64,000 nt of DNA from Owenia fusiformis (taxonomy: Eukaryota; Annelida; Polychaeta; Sabellida; Oweniidae): the NCBI GenBank assembly GCA_903813345.2, contig CAIIXF020000009.1, positions 23,959,759 through 24,023,758 of the forward strand, written 5' to 3'. A program made the translations under genes and the position numbers. The notes below the pieces were generated by a model. That model did no database searches and had not been told where the DNA came from. It was given only the letters and a program-made list of their open reading frames with translations. Within the stretch, counting starts at the first letter, position 1, and every line of letters begins with the position of its first letter. Shown one piece after another: positions 21,644 through 34,442 of this stretch.

Positions 21644-21899
21644 CAGGGGTGGATCTAGGAACCAAGAAGGGGGAGGCAAATTTCAGGTCAGAGAAAAAAC
21701 TTCCGCGCTTGCGCTAAAAAACACCAAAGTGGGCCCAAATTTCGAAATTTTGAGGCCCATTTTCTTCAAAATTTTGCCTGAAATTAAAAGATAAGGCCTT
21801 AAAAGGCACAGTGATGATAAAAAGGAGCACTCATGGGGCCTTTTTTCGCCAAAAATTCTTTTAGGCCCCAGTTTTTTTTCTGGGCCCAGACCCCCAGTG
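21644..21899 (-). mobile_element. GGGCCC-rich dispersed element, copy C
   Basis: It has the same orientation as copy B. AAAGTGGGCCCAAATTT, TTTTGAGGCCCATTTTCTTC and AAGGCCTTA are shared with copies A and B. The ends are eroded (CAGGGGTGGATC and CCCCCAGTGA). Confidence 0.7.
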
Positions 21900-22139
21900 A
21901 TATTTATCATACACTTTCTGATCCTGAGCAAAATGCGAGAGCATCTTAATTTACAATGTTGTTTTTAAAGTTAGAAGCCGGAGATGATTTCTTGCCTATT
22001 TGTTGATCTGAGTTAAGATCTGTAACCACTCGGCCCTCGACGTCTCAGGGGTTGGGGTAAAAAGCCAGGGTAAAAAGGCGTTGAGCGTGGGGTCTAGATA
22101 AGATTATGCTGTGACAGTGCTCTTTCGTATGGAAATTCT

Positions 22140-22560
22140 TGCACGTTCGGTATTAACCCAACCTACAGGGTGCTATAAAATTAGAAACACGTATTTCAGT
22201 AGCTTAAACGTTTAGCAATGGGCATGGTTTTTGAGTCAAAAACAAGTTATGCAAGATGGACAATTATATCCCTGGTTGTTTTAGTCCTCTATAGTTCATT
22301 ACATGATATGCAACCGGTAGAGATTTGATTAGGCACGCATGGTTCGTGAGTACACTTAACCTACAGGGTACTATAAAATAGAAACATGTCATGACTATGA
22401 AAACGTTCAGCTATGGTTATAAAATCTTTCAAAAATGCTCTTGTAGTATAGAACCAGACGTAAGATGGGAAAAAACTCCAAAGCCCTCTTTCTAGATGCC
22501 ATTAAACGATGATATCATGCAACAGGTAGAGGGAGGTTGGAGCCCTTGGCAACATATTAC
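22140..22560 (+). repeat. Degenerate tandem repeat of about 200 bp
   Basis: CCTACAGGGT occurs at 22162 and 22360, each followed by a CTATAAAA-type block. GCAAC-GGTAGAG recurs at about 22312 and 22519. This makes two diverged units upstream of the TCF/LEF promoter. Confidence 0.6.
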
Positions 22561-22685
22561 GGTATCCAAAGCTCATACTTGATTACGGCAGAACTAAGAT
22601 TAGGCTTATTGTCTTCCTCTTCGGAACACTTATAGCACCCTATGATAATCATACCTATGTCACAGAGTAACATAATCAAACAGGG

Positions 22686-22730
22686 TTATCCCGTTCCAGG
22701 ACTATAGTCTATAGTCCTGGAAGGGGATAA
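22686..22730. repeat. Near-perfect 22-bp-arm palindrome
   Basis: TTATCCC-G-TTCCAGGACTATAG at the left is mirrored by CTATAGTCCTGGAA-G-GGGATAA at the right, with a 1-nt centre and one mismatch per arm. It lies about 520 bp upstream of the TCF/LEF start codon. Confidence 0.8.
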
Positions 22731-23019
22731 GATCTAGGCTACGCCTCGCACTGAATGTATTGTATCTACAGTACCAAAGTATTGGGTCACTCTGTATTTG
22801 TTCAAGGAGATAAAGGTGAAAAGTCTACGAGAAAATAAAGTAAATAATCTCATCAAAATATGGATTCCGCATTTAGCAATGTTTCAAGTCCATTTTAGCA
22901 CCGAGAGATCTTCTAATGCGATTTATTACGAGGAATGATCATTCTTTGTCTTTCAAACTTTTGATCCGCCGCCAAACCATAAAACTTTCCCAGTCATTTG
23001 AAATTGGTAGTAATATTCA

Positions 23020-23247
23020 TGAACCAATCAATTATGATGTTATGTCGACTCTAATTGGATGAAATTCTGTTGGAAATTCCTAACGTGCTGTCTAATTGGA
23101 TAATCATATACTTCCGGGTCAAGTGTCAAAGTACCTTGCTCATTATCCTTGCTGTTCGTATTTGGAGTATTCAATGGCGGAAACGAACGTGTGTGAACTT
23201 AGGAACTAAATTGAGGGAGATCACAGAGCTCTCGGCTTGTTTTAAAC
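23020..23247 (+). promoter_or_regulatory. Candidate TATA-less promoter and 5' UTR of the TCF/LEF gene
   Basis: Directly upstream of the TCF/LEF ATG lie a CCAAT box (23024-23028), an ETS-type core CTTCCGG near 23111 and AATGGCGG near 23173, which resembles a YY1 site. No TATA box is seen in the expected place. These motifs are common at transcription start sites of broadly expressed genes; the assignment is inference. Confidence 0.4.
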
Positions 23248-23954
23248 ATGCCGCATGTAAACTCTAGTGGTGGAGATGATCTAGCATCCACTGATGAAGT
23301 CAAAGTGTATAAGGATGAAGGAGAAGAGGAGAAAAGATCGAGTGAAAATTTGTCAGAAGATAAACTGGGATTGGTGACTGAAACGGAAGAGGTATGTACT
23401 TTATTTACTTTGTTTTCAAGCCTTATTATCCACTTCTCTGCCCCAAAACTATATCGAAGTTTCTCTAAGATGACTATCACACATCTATGATAACTTCTCT
23501 TGTCTTGATTTTCCAGGATAAAACTTCTACGATAGACCAAAACTACCAGAAAAACGGAGGCCAGTCTCAAGATGGTGGGTACAAAAATCAAAACATTTCA
23601 TTCCTTTGAAGTTTTAGTGTTGATGTGTGTTTTATACAGATTGTGTTGAAGTTCTATTTTAAACCTAGCCTTTTAATACAGCGTTGTGGTTGAGTCATAG
23701 GTAGTGTAGAAATGTTCAGTGTTCAATATATGTGGCCTAGTTTCTACTAAATCATTGAGCTAACAAATAGCTGTACATAAAAAGCCTTTGATCTCGAACA
23801 AGGTGGCATGGTGTCATATTTCAACTGTGTATTTTTCTTTCCTACAGGGAAGTCCAGTGAACAAATGCCTCCTGAACAACGATTTGGACCTTTTAACTAC
23901 TTAGTGCCCTACCCCTATCATAACCTCAATGGTGCTGCAGTATCAAATAGTTTG
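23248..23954 (+). CDS. TCF/LEF transcription factor, N-terminal exons (3' incomplete)
   Basis: Three coding exons join in frame: 23248-23391, 23517-23574 and 23848-23954, giving 103 codons and ending in phase 0 at donor TTG/GTAGGT. Acceptors are TTTTCCAG and CCTACAG; donors are GAG/GTATGT, GATG/GTGGGT and TTG/GTAGGT. The protein starts [17 protein letters not shown] and continues [15 protein letters not shown]. This is the beta-catenin-binding signature of TCF/LEF proteins (GGDDL, then DE...FKDEGE.E in vertebrates). The protein binds beta-catenin here and, through an HMG box encoded downstream, Wnt target DNA, switching from Groucho repression to activation. The HMG box, basic tail and Groucho-binding region are absent from the window. 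The third exon ([17 protein letters not shown]) is less conserved and placed by frame and splice sites. Confidence 0.88.
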
Positions 23955-26900
23955 GTAGGTGAACTTTTTACAAACCTTGAAATCTGTAAACTCAAGCACT
24001 CACCAACCCCACACTAGATACACAGAATACAGTAAATACCACTGTCATGTTCAATAGCCTGTCAGCAATGATAAATACAGCTTTGAAAAGAGTCTTAAGA
24101 CCCTTGTTATTTGAGGCATTATAACCCTGACAAGCTGCGGAATTTTCAATTAAAACCAGGAATCGTAGTCTATTTTAAGCTTTCAAATTACTTTATTTGT
24201 TAAAATCCATAAAGCCCAATATTAAGTTCATCTTCTATACCTTGTGTATTCATTTTTTCTGATTAAGAGTTCACAATATAAATAGAGAACATACTTAAGT
24301 CCAGGTACAAACAGTTTCATGCATGCAACATTAAACATGTATACTACACAGCTAACATCTGTATATTTTAGTATATGTTTTCTTTGGCTATTGGTATTTG
24401 TAGTTAAAAGATGTTAGAGATATTCTGTACATAACCTGGTATTAGTAAATGCTACTGCCTGTCGGAAGTGCCAGTTTTGTCCATTTGTAAAAAGAGTTAC
24501 AGTTTTAGCTAGGACCAAGTGAAATTATTTTAAAATGGAATATTCTGGTATATATATGACATGAGACATTGTCCAGGAAAGCCACATGCATAGTTTACCA
24601 ACAAATGAATTTCTGCTTTTAACGGGAGTGCCTGTCAAAGGCTGATAGAAAAACATATGTTAGTCACTCCAATATTGAAACATCAACTTTGGACATTTTT
24701 AATTTAAAAGAAAGAACATTGTCAATGTTAATTTAGATCTTTAAGTGGGATGATTCCATTGGATATGGTAACCATGGCGATTCACGTAGAATTGGGATGT
24801 AGAATCAGAAAGTAGTTATTATATTCGCATATCTTGCATTGATGGCTAGTGCCGTGGGCAATGTTCTCTGTGAAAGCTAACTGAAGCATTCAGGAACTCA
24901 CATTTATTGCTCATATCCATGGAGATCCCTCAAATAACTTTTGTCACTTCTGCCTAAAATGCACACCTCATACTAACTAGGTGATTTTGATGATTAATAG
25001 GCCATCATACTCAGACCTGAGTTATTCAGAACTGTAGTACAGTGCTATTAACTATGACATCAATTTCATTGAGTTTTTCAACTCTATAAAATGCCTGTTG
25101 CAATTGATTAATTAAATCCTGATGTCCAGTATTCATTTTGAGGATTTTGAACTAGATATTAGTTCTACATTAATTATGGAATTCCTTGTTTTAGAGATAT
25201 TAACTTAGGTTTCATAGGTATATTTGGTGAAGTTGTATACATGCAGGGCTGTTTTATTAAATTGAATTTTTATCTAGTATACTTGGTATGTGTCATGGTT
25301 TATAAAGGGAATGGAATGACATAACAATTTATTTCCTTTTTGGATTTGTCCCAACTTGTTAGTGATTGAGGTCAGTTTTACAGAAAATTAAATCTAGACT
25401 ATGAAATGAATGAAAACCATGTTGAATGTCTGAAGAGACATGTTGGTTTCTATATTTTTGATGTGTTTTTTGGTTGTTCAATTAGTTGTTTGAGACGTTC
25501 CAAAATCAGTTGTGGTTTAAAGCAATGCCAGTTTGGAGTTTTAACTAGGAGTATGCCATATATTTAAAGTCATAAATTGTGGTGCAACAGACTAGTTTTC
25601 AAGGCCTGGGGGATATCTTGAATCATAATGTTGTTTATCTAGTATAACACATATTGTAAAACCCCTCAGGCAAAAGACTCTTACTTCAGAGCCTCAAAAA
25701 TAATCACATTTTATAAACTTTATTTGAATTAAAATGCCAACATTTTTAACACAATTTCTACTTTTTCTTTGTTTTGATTTTTTCTTGGAGCAATGAGATT
25801 CTGAAAGAGCATAAATAATTTATGTTTTCAAACGTAAATTTGACAAAAGCCTTTTTGATTCGCAAATACACAAAACAATGTTTTATGTTTTTTCGTTAAC
25901 AACTGCTAAACGTACTGACTAAATGTTTTGAAATTGCACATTTCTGCAAAGAAAAAATAATTGCTTGATATGTTTTAACTTTGATGCTATTTGTAATTAA
26001 GCACTTATGATAGCTTAATTCATATATGTGAAATCATAGTAGAAAGAAAAGATGCGATTCTTAAAAAACATTTTTTAATGCAGTTGTCACTATCAATAAA
26101 ATCATTTTAAAAATAGAGACAGTTAATGATAAACAATCGTGCAATGATGAATTGTATATTATGAAATTGCTTTCAGCAACTTAGAATCTAATTGTTTTGA
26201 CATGTGATCTTAGAAACATATTAACGTGGTATCTGCTCTTATTGCCAAAATTTCAACTTAAGATATGGGAACAAAACTAGGCAAAAACATTTTATTCTAG
26301 ACTTGCTGCGAATGACATAACAAAGAATTGGAACAATTTGAGGAAATGTATTTACTAATAGAGAGATCTATTCTGAACTCTGTCATATCCTTACAGTAAA
26401 TCATATTTTCATAATCTTGAAAATAATTCTAGCTGGTACAGAATGTTATAGTAAATTTGCTGTAGAAAACACAGTTAATAAGTGGCTTTTAGACTGACAG
26501 AAAGGAAGCCAGGGTAATGATTTTATATCGTAATGAGCTCCAATTGTGTACTTAACGATAAAAACGACACAAAATTCCAGAAATGATTGTAGACCTAACA
26601 TACATCATTTTTATGACTTTTACTTTGACAGATGCCTTACCTTGTCTTCTTATGTGAATACATGTTCCTATTTTTGAAACTGACTTTGTGCATTAGCTTT
26701 AAAGATGAATCAATATAAATTGCAGAAGAAACACAATTCTTGATAATACTAAAGCCCATTATAAACGGTATTAGTCTCACATGAAAAACAAGTCATTTCT
26801 AGCTCCCCCTCATCAAGCTCTTATTTTCACAACCCTGTGTTGAGAGGGTTGTAAGTGTGGAAGGGAAAATATAGATTTAACAGGGTTATGAAATAATATA

Positions 26901-28457
26901 CAGTGATACACAATTCTATGTTTCTCTTCAAAAACACATATTGACATACATCTCAAAACCTTGAAGATTTCTAAGGCTGAATCATACCAGGGATTCGTTA
27001 CATGCGGTTCTGTAATAATACATCATTTATTGCTTTGTTTTGCAGATAACTTTCACTTTAATTAATTTCTATCTACAATTGATATGCAGTTCATGTACAT
27101 TCATATTCTGGTCATATTACACATATTACACCGATATTACAATGTCATAATGCCATTATTTAACGACTACAATACATAATTTGTTGTGCTGACAATGACT
27201 CTAAATTCCTTATGCTCCGAATTATAATTATGAGTCATAGTTCTGTAAAATCAGTGTATTCCTCCCAAAGCGAGTCGTTCAAATCTAAAAAGTTGAAATT
27301 GAGCTGCTTGTTTTAAGACATGCCTTTACATTTGTTTTTTATCTATGATTTTTGCTAACTTATCACTGCTCTTCCAAAGTGGTATTTTTCTGTCTGATTA
27401 GTATGTTAGTAAACATTCAATCCATTTATACATTTGACCCTGTTTTTATGTGGTCTCAAAACATCTTAGGATATATGATACGAGTCCTACAGTAGTATAT
27501 TGCAGAAATGATCTCCTACAGGCGATATGACTGCTTTTCTCCATTGGAATAGTTGTAGATGTTGGTTCACTTTGTCACTTTGGAAGACAACGTGACGTGA
27601 CACTTTCACATTGTCTCCATAAGGACTGAAATGTCATATTCAGTAGTTTAGTTGCTAGAGTCAACTCCCAGCCAACAGCCCAACAGAGTACATTTATATG
27701 TATTCAAATCATGTGGTGTTTAAATAAAGAAACAGTATCCTTAAAGAATAAGACAGAAATTAAGAGCTAATTATCATGACCCTTCCTGGTGATATTTTTG
27801 AAAAACATACGGAAGCAAGATATTTTCCTGACACTAACATTACATGATATTCAGCTGAGACTGAGATAGACTTAACCTTCTGTTTTTTTTCTTTGAAATA
27901 TCCTGACATCTGCGCGTCAAAATACAGCATACATACTGGGCACCAAGCCTAAATGATGCCAAAAAATGGAAGTATTCTTTGAGAATAATTGTAAAAAGTA
28001 AGGTTGATTTTTATTGATGTATTGAAACATATTGAAAGAGAATCCACTGGAATGGTTCAATATTGGGGCTCCCAACGGTTTCTAGGTGTCAGCTCATTCC
28101 AGCTCTCATAAATATTCATTTTGAGATCGAGGCCTTTGTTTTCGTGATTGACATGGCATGTATTTTAAATATATTGTGATGAATTGCAAAATATGTCGCT
28201 TACATCTGAAGTGCTTGGTATATCAAGATCTTAGCGACATACATAATAATTGGCATACTTTGTTAGATTATCTCGGAAAAATGATGGATTTTTCTATATT
28301 TATTTTTACTAAACAAATCAAAGAGTCCTTGCTAATTCCTTGATTCTTATAAATGAAACATAATCACTTTGATATTTTTTGCCAAGATATTTTTTTCATT
28401 ATGAATATATGTAAATGCATAAAAGCTTAGTAGGATGTTCAATAGGTTGTCATTTAC

Positions 28458-28610
28458 CTTAGCTTTATTTCGGTTTAATCGGCCGACCCTTGAGATTTGA
28501 AGAAACAAAGGTGTCAGATTTGCTGCAATTTCCACAGCAACTGTAGGATCTATTATAGTTAACAACTGCGCCATTGATAACTCTTGCACCATATTCCCAG
28601 AGTCTGGCAT
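28458..28610 (-). CDS. Candidate coding exon of unknown gene, minus strand
   Basis: An ATG at 28610 opens 51 codons that end exactly at a donor-like site (AAG/GTAAATG). The peptide starts MPDSGNMVQELSMAQLL and contains an amphipathic, low-bias stretch (DPTVAVEIAANLTPLF), unlike the translations of surrounding A/T-rich DNA. The start lacks a strong upstream signal. AAATGCCAG at its 5' end could instead be an acceptor. I do not recognise the family. It would be a nested antisense gene in the TCF/LEF intron, or a chance or ancestral remnant. Confidence 0.3.
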
Positions 28611-31600
28611 TTAAAAACCATTTAGTTCAAGTTTACCTTAGGTTTAATATTAGTTACAGAATGTCTTTTTTCTCAGTATGTTGAAATATTTTTGAGATTG
28701 ATGTCTAGATAAAAAAAAAGTATATTTTCTTTACTGTTGTTTATTGTATTACTTGCGATTTTCTCATTTGTTCATGGTTTCTGTGAGATTCTTAAAAAAT
28801 ACCATACAGTGTCGTATCTTAAAGGGTATCGTAAAAAGGTCATATACCTAGATATTGTAATGTTCTGTTTCGTCCTGAGAAGTCCGAGAAATATCCTAAT
28901 TTCCTGTCTTCTTAATGCCGTTCCTATTTTGTAGCAATTGGAAATAATTTATCAGATATTTGGATAAACTCAATCTCAAAGGTTTGTTTTGGAGAGTATT
29001 TTAAGTTGAGAGCTCTGCTGATGGGAGAAAAGTAAATTCTGTACCTAGACACTGAGTGCTTGTTTGAAGCATTCTTACTTTATTTGTGTCTAATTGGCCT
29101 TATCTGTCCACCATAATATTCAACAGGGTTCCTGTTAACTTAGAATTTGGTGTAGAAATTTTGCAGGTTCACAATTTCTGGCTAGTTCATTATGTGTGGG
29201 TTTACTTCGCTTGTTAAAAAATCATTGCATAATTAGCATAATTATCTAGAAATTATATATTTTAGTCTCTAATACATCACTTTACAATTAAGAATCTGAC
29301 TTGTATATATGTACATTGTGATTTAAAAATATTGTATTCAAAATATTGTAATTGGCCATCTTTTTCTACTAAGTGTATAATTACTGTCCTGTGGGTTTAT
29401 TATTAGTGATGGGTAATATAAAAATCATTATTTTCTGTGGACTCAATTACCATTATGGCCCATGAAATGAAGATAAGGATGACTCTAATGATATCAGTTG
29501 AATGTCTGGGAAAGGTCAAATGCTGAAATGAACTTGGCTGAGGTTTACTATAAATAAATTATAGGGTCAAAGGTCATACATCAAGTTGTAAAGTGAAAGT
29601 TTACAAGATTTTGGTATGTGGCCCAAATGGCTAGCCTAATATAACTTCCCTTAAACTTAGATGAAGTTGAATTCTTCCAAAGGGAAATACTAACAAGATA
29701 TAAATCAGTGTTTAAGTGTCATATTTGCTGGTCACTACTTTTCTTCAAATTTGGTAGCTTGCAGGCAGATTTTATAATTTAATGGCCTATTATGTTATAA
29801 CTATACTTCAATTTTATCTTCCATATCCAAGGTATGAAGTTGTATGGTGAGGAGTTTGCTTCAACTGTATACGGTTCAGGCACCTTCTTCTTCGTTATTT
29901 CTTTATTTCTTATTTTTTCCAGTTTGACATTGTTAAAGTATATATACAAAAATAAGTAATAAATTATGTCATTCTTGGAATAGTGTGTACACAATTTAAA
30001 AAGCATAGAATCTCCTGTTTGGGACACTTGTTAATGTGGAGCTCTGATCAACACTGTCAGTTTTGCTCAACAAACGAAGCATTATTTTATGTAGCCATAT
30101 CTTATAAATATAGCCCAAGGTAGCTTTACATTAGGAAGCTCCAAGATAGCCAACAACTGATAAGCTTGTCCTAAGCTTGTTTTCTAAGTTGTGTCATGTT
30201 TTTTCGGCAATGGTTATGTTTTCCTAGCGTCATGGTATGTAACATGTTAGTTTATCTCTATCTAGAATGGCTGTATAGTAAAACAACACGCCTGTAGTAG
30301 GCCCACCCTGGTGTTAATATATTACACAGTATGAAACAACCTTTGTTGTTTTTCCCTCTATGTCTAACTTGAATCTTACCTAATATTTTCTTTCACTTCG
30401 TTTCAACTCCTGTTTTCATTGATATTCTGTTTAATCTGCGGATCAGGTCATAATATTTATTGTCCCAACCGGAAGGAACATGGATAGACTTATATATGGA
30501 CAATATCAATTGAAATATTTTTGTTTTCACGTCTGGCGTGTTTAGCTTTGGTTTTAGGTATTAGGCTACAGATCAGGTACAAAATGTTTTTGGCCTTGTT
30601 TCAACAAGGCATGCAATAACAGAGCCTTCACTTGTGTATTTGTACAATTAAACGAGACCTACTATACAATTATCGATAGACGTATTCCACCAAATATCTT
30701 TTTTAACCCATACAAAGGTGCTCATTTTCACAGATATTTTATTGAATCATTGAATAGAAACAAATTTGTGTTTGTCAGTATAATGTTCCTGGAGTAATAA
30801 ATGTTTCATTTTGAAGTAAACATATTGGTTTCAGTATGTAGTGAATCTTATTAAAGCATGAGTAAATGTTTATTGTTGACTACCTGCTCAAACCCTGTAA
30901 GTTGCTATAATCTGTCGCCCAAACGTGTGTACTGTGTGGCTTTTATTGTTAATTAATACACCTGATCACATGTATTATACAAGAAATTACCATGTTTGTC
31001 AACTTTGAAATTGACTTAACTATAATACTGGCAATTTTGAATAGGACAAAACGATATCCATTTCGTCTAATGTTCCAATATTTATTTAATAATTCATAAT
31101 TTTCAACTTTGTTATTGATTTTGAAAGGAAATTTTGACATTCAATATTGTTATTATGCCACTATTAGTATTGGAAAAGTATAGCATTATCATATAGAAAT
31201 ATTTTCCTGGTCTCATATTTCAAAATAAATGATTATGGGAAATTCCAACCTAAAATCAGGGTAAACCAAATAATGCCAATCTTTTCTGATACGATTGTTA
31301 AATTAACAGGATCAGCGCAAGATAGAAAAATTTCTTTTCGATTATAGAATGTTCCCGTTTTAAAGCTAAATGCATTTGGCTTATATGTTCTAACAGCTGA
31401 TTTGAGTCTGACACACATTGTATTTTAGGGTAGGCTTTAGACCCACTGTGACAATGTATGACGTGAATATATGAGTGAGGGGTCTAAGGTGTTAACCAGA
31501 ATTAGACAATATGGATTATAAATTTCAAAAAATAAATTGGATTTTTCACTCCAAGTGTTAAGATAAAACACCTTTGCAGTTTGATTTTACACATGGTTGA

Positions 31601-34275
31601 ATAGTATAGACGATTATTCAATATAAATCCATTGTTATATGTAATGTTTTTAATGTTACACATGAACTACATTTTATTCCTTGTGACACCTATGATCATA
31701 TTATAATTGCCAAAATCTATAGACTTGGAGTCAACTTGATTAGTATTTTCAAGTGGGAAATTCCAATAATTTAATTTTCCCTTTACAGTTTATATAAAGA
31801 GAATTTTGTATTATAAATGGATTTAATTTCAAGTGCTGGTCAATAAGCCAGGAAACTATATACTTCAGTAGGCACTTAAAATCTATTTATTAAATAGCTT
31901 AATCTTAGTCCATTAAACACCTAAACCAATGCCAGATTACATTTAAAAAATTCTTATACCATTTTGAACATATCTGACAGGTAGATTGGAGATTAGCAAA
32001 TTGGCACATTTCTATGTTTTCTTCAATATGGTTTCATTTGTGATATTAACCGATGCTCAATGGAATTATGAAAAAGGTAATTTGGTAGAAAACTACAGAA
32101 AACATGAGGTTAACATGAATGTACATTTATATATCTGACATGCCGTTTAAGAAAATATTTCATATCAAACCCTATTTTGAACCTGGAGTTTTCGATATAT
32201 TTTTTGTTTCATGAAGTTCATTAATTGTAACCTGGTAACCTTATTTCAATGTATCACATATCCTTTATGTTCAACAAGCAATGAAGTCCATGTTTCAGCA
32301 GAAAACATAATTTAGGTTTTAACTTGGTGTGTATGAGTTTTTTGTTCTACATTTAGTGTGGCAAGGAATAGGAATAAATCATCAGTGGAATTCAAAGTTA
32401 CCTTCAGGCCTTTGAACTACAGTTTGACCGCTTTATAGCACTGGTACCTACCTACAAAGCATCTACATCCTACATGTTTAAGCATGGTTTTAGAAAAATT
32501 GATAACAAAGAGAACACATTTGGTATATGAATATCAAAATATCAATTTTAGATATATGTTATGCTGTTGATTGACAGTTATGTTTTGGTTCAGGTAAAAA
32601 GGTCCATGGAAAGATTCCTACTTGGTTATGATTGTGAGTGAGCTTGTAACTCCAATATATATGTATCATTAGTTATGATCAACCTTGAACTTAATACCTG
32701 GATAACATGTAACATTAAATGGAGGGAATACATCAAGGTTGATTGTTCTGTGGTTGTATTTTTGATGTTGATTGTTCAAACCTATAGCTAAAATCTTGAA
32801 ATATCTAACTTGTATTGTCTAAAATCTCATTCAATAATGGAAACCTTATCTGACCTGAAATCAAATATTTTCATCTTGTATTATATCTGATTAACACATT
32901 AATTTTAAACTGGGATAACATGAGATGGTGTTGGGGTGTTAAGAGGCACTTTAGCAATAGCTTGTGAACACTCATAATTCTTTGATCATCTATCTCATAA
33001 CAGACTTTGATACCAATTTGAACACTAATTTCAATGGGTTGTTGCATCAAATTTAATAAATAAGAAATAGATTACACTTTCAATATCATAATACGGGTAT
33101 TTAAGTGTAATAAATGTCAACATTGGTTAAAAATTAATTTTTGAATATACCAGAAATATGCATCCTGTGTTACTTACCGCTAACAGTGTCATCTTTAGTC
33201 TTGTATCTTAGTCCCACATCCTCTCTGATATTTAGGAAGGGGAAATATACCTGATTCAAGGCTATTTTGCCTATTGGGAATTTATGATTTTAAGTAAATA
33301 TTGTTTCGTCACATTTGTTTGGGCAAATCCTTTCTACTGTTGTTCCGTGCAGGGGTGAGATTTCAAATTTCACAAGCCTACCATGATTAAAATAGAAACA
33401 CATGGATAGGCATTGTATCCAGTGTAGATAGGTCTGTGGGAAATTCTTGATTATCATCTTGATAATTATTGTCCCTCTGATTGTGGAACTCTATCCATAA
33501 TCTAGGAAGTCCCATGGGATCAAGTACTGTCCGTGAAAAGGTAATTCACTATGAATGAAACTAATTATATCTTAATAGATAATTAAACTGGACTTAAATT
33601 GTCTACTAATTAATTAAATCTATCATCAAAGTGACTAGACAAGATGTTCTTGGGTGTCTTTCTATATAGACCTCTTAGAATGGCTACAACAACAACATTT
33701 CATATGGGCTTCTAAACTTCTGTTTTTTCGTCATTTTAGCATTATGATATGGAATTAACACAAAATAGAGTGGAATTTCACATAATTTCATACATGACGC
33801 AGAATAATACGTCATTTCTTTGATAGCAAGCTGTCAGTAGGCCGGACATCATTTTAAACATTTTAGCTAATGGTTATTTTTTTAGTATACGCGGCACACA
33901 CATATCCTCAGTTTTCAAATATTGATATTTCTGATAAAGTCCATATACACAGACCTTAAACTCTATCAGTATAATCCATTTTCTAGATAACAGTACAAAA
34001 ACATTCTCTATGCTCCCCATAAAAATACATTAGGGTTGATAGTGTAGGTCAAAGGCGAGATCTTCAACAATTTAACCGCTATTTAAGGTAGATTCCTTTG
34101 ATCAATATGATCGTAGTTTGAATTTAGAACGTAGGATTTTCATATGTGGCTTATCTCTCTGGGGATGCTTGTATTTGTAACTAGGAATGTAGATAAAAAG
34201 TATTGCCTTGAAATGATCTCATTGAATACAAAAAAAAGATGTACATTCGGTGTCATATTTTGTAAAAAATAAATC

Positions 34276-34442
34276 TCAAGTAATTGAGTCGTATGGTTGA
34301 TGGTGGGCCCATGGATCAACCATTCCAGGGGACCACCATCCATAACTCTGCAATTCCTCGTATTTGCAAGGAAAACTATGAAATTGACCACCTTGATACG
34401 ATGATACTTGATACTTTGACAAAGAGTAATCAATAAGTGAAC
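34276..34442 (-). CDS. Candidate terminal exon of unknown gene, minus strand
   Basis: On the minus strand, acceptor CCCTGATTAACAACAG leads into 54 codons and a TGA. The peptide is polar and aromatic-rich (for example LQSYGWWSPGMVDPWAHH), and local GC is higher than the surroundings. The plus strand of the same DNA also opens a 47-codon frame starting MVDGGPMDQPFQG, so the coding strand is ambiguous. No family is recognised. It may alternatively be a conserved regulatory element. Confidence 0.25.
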
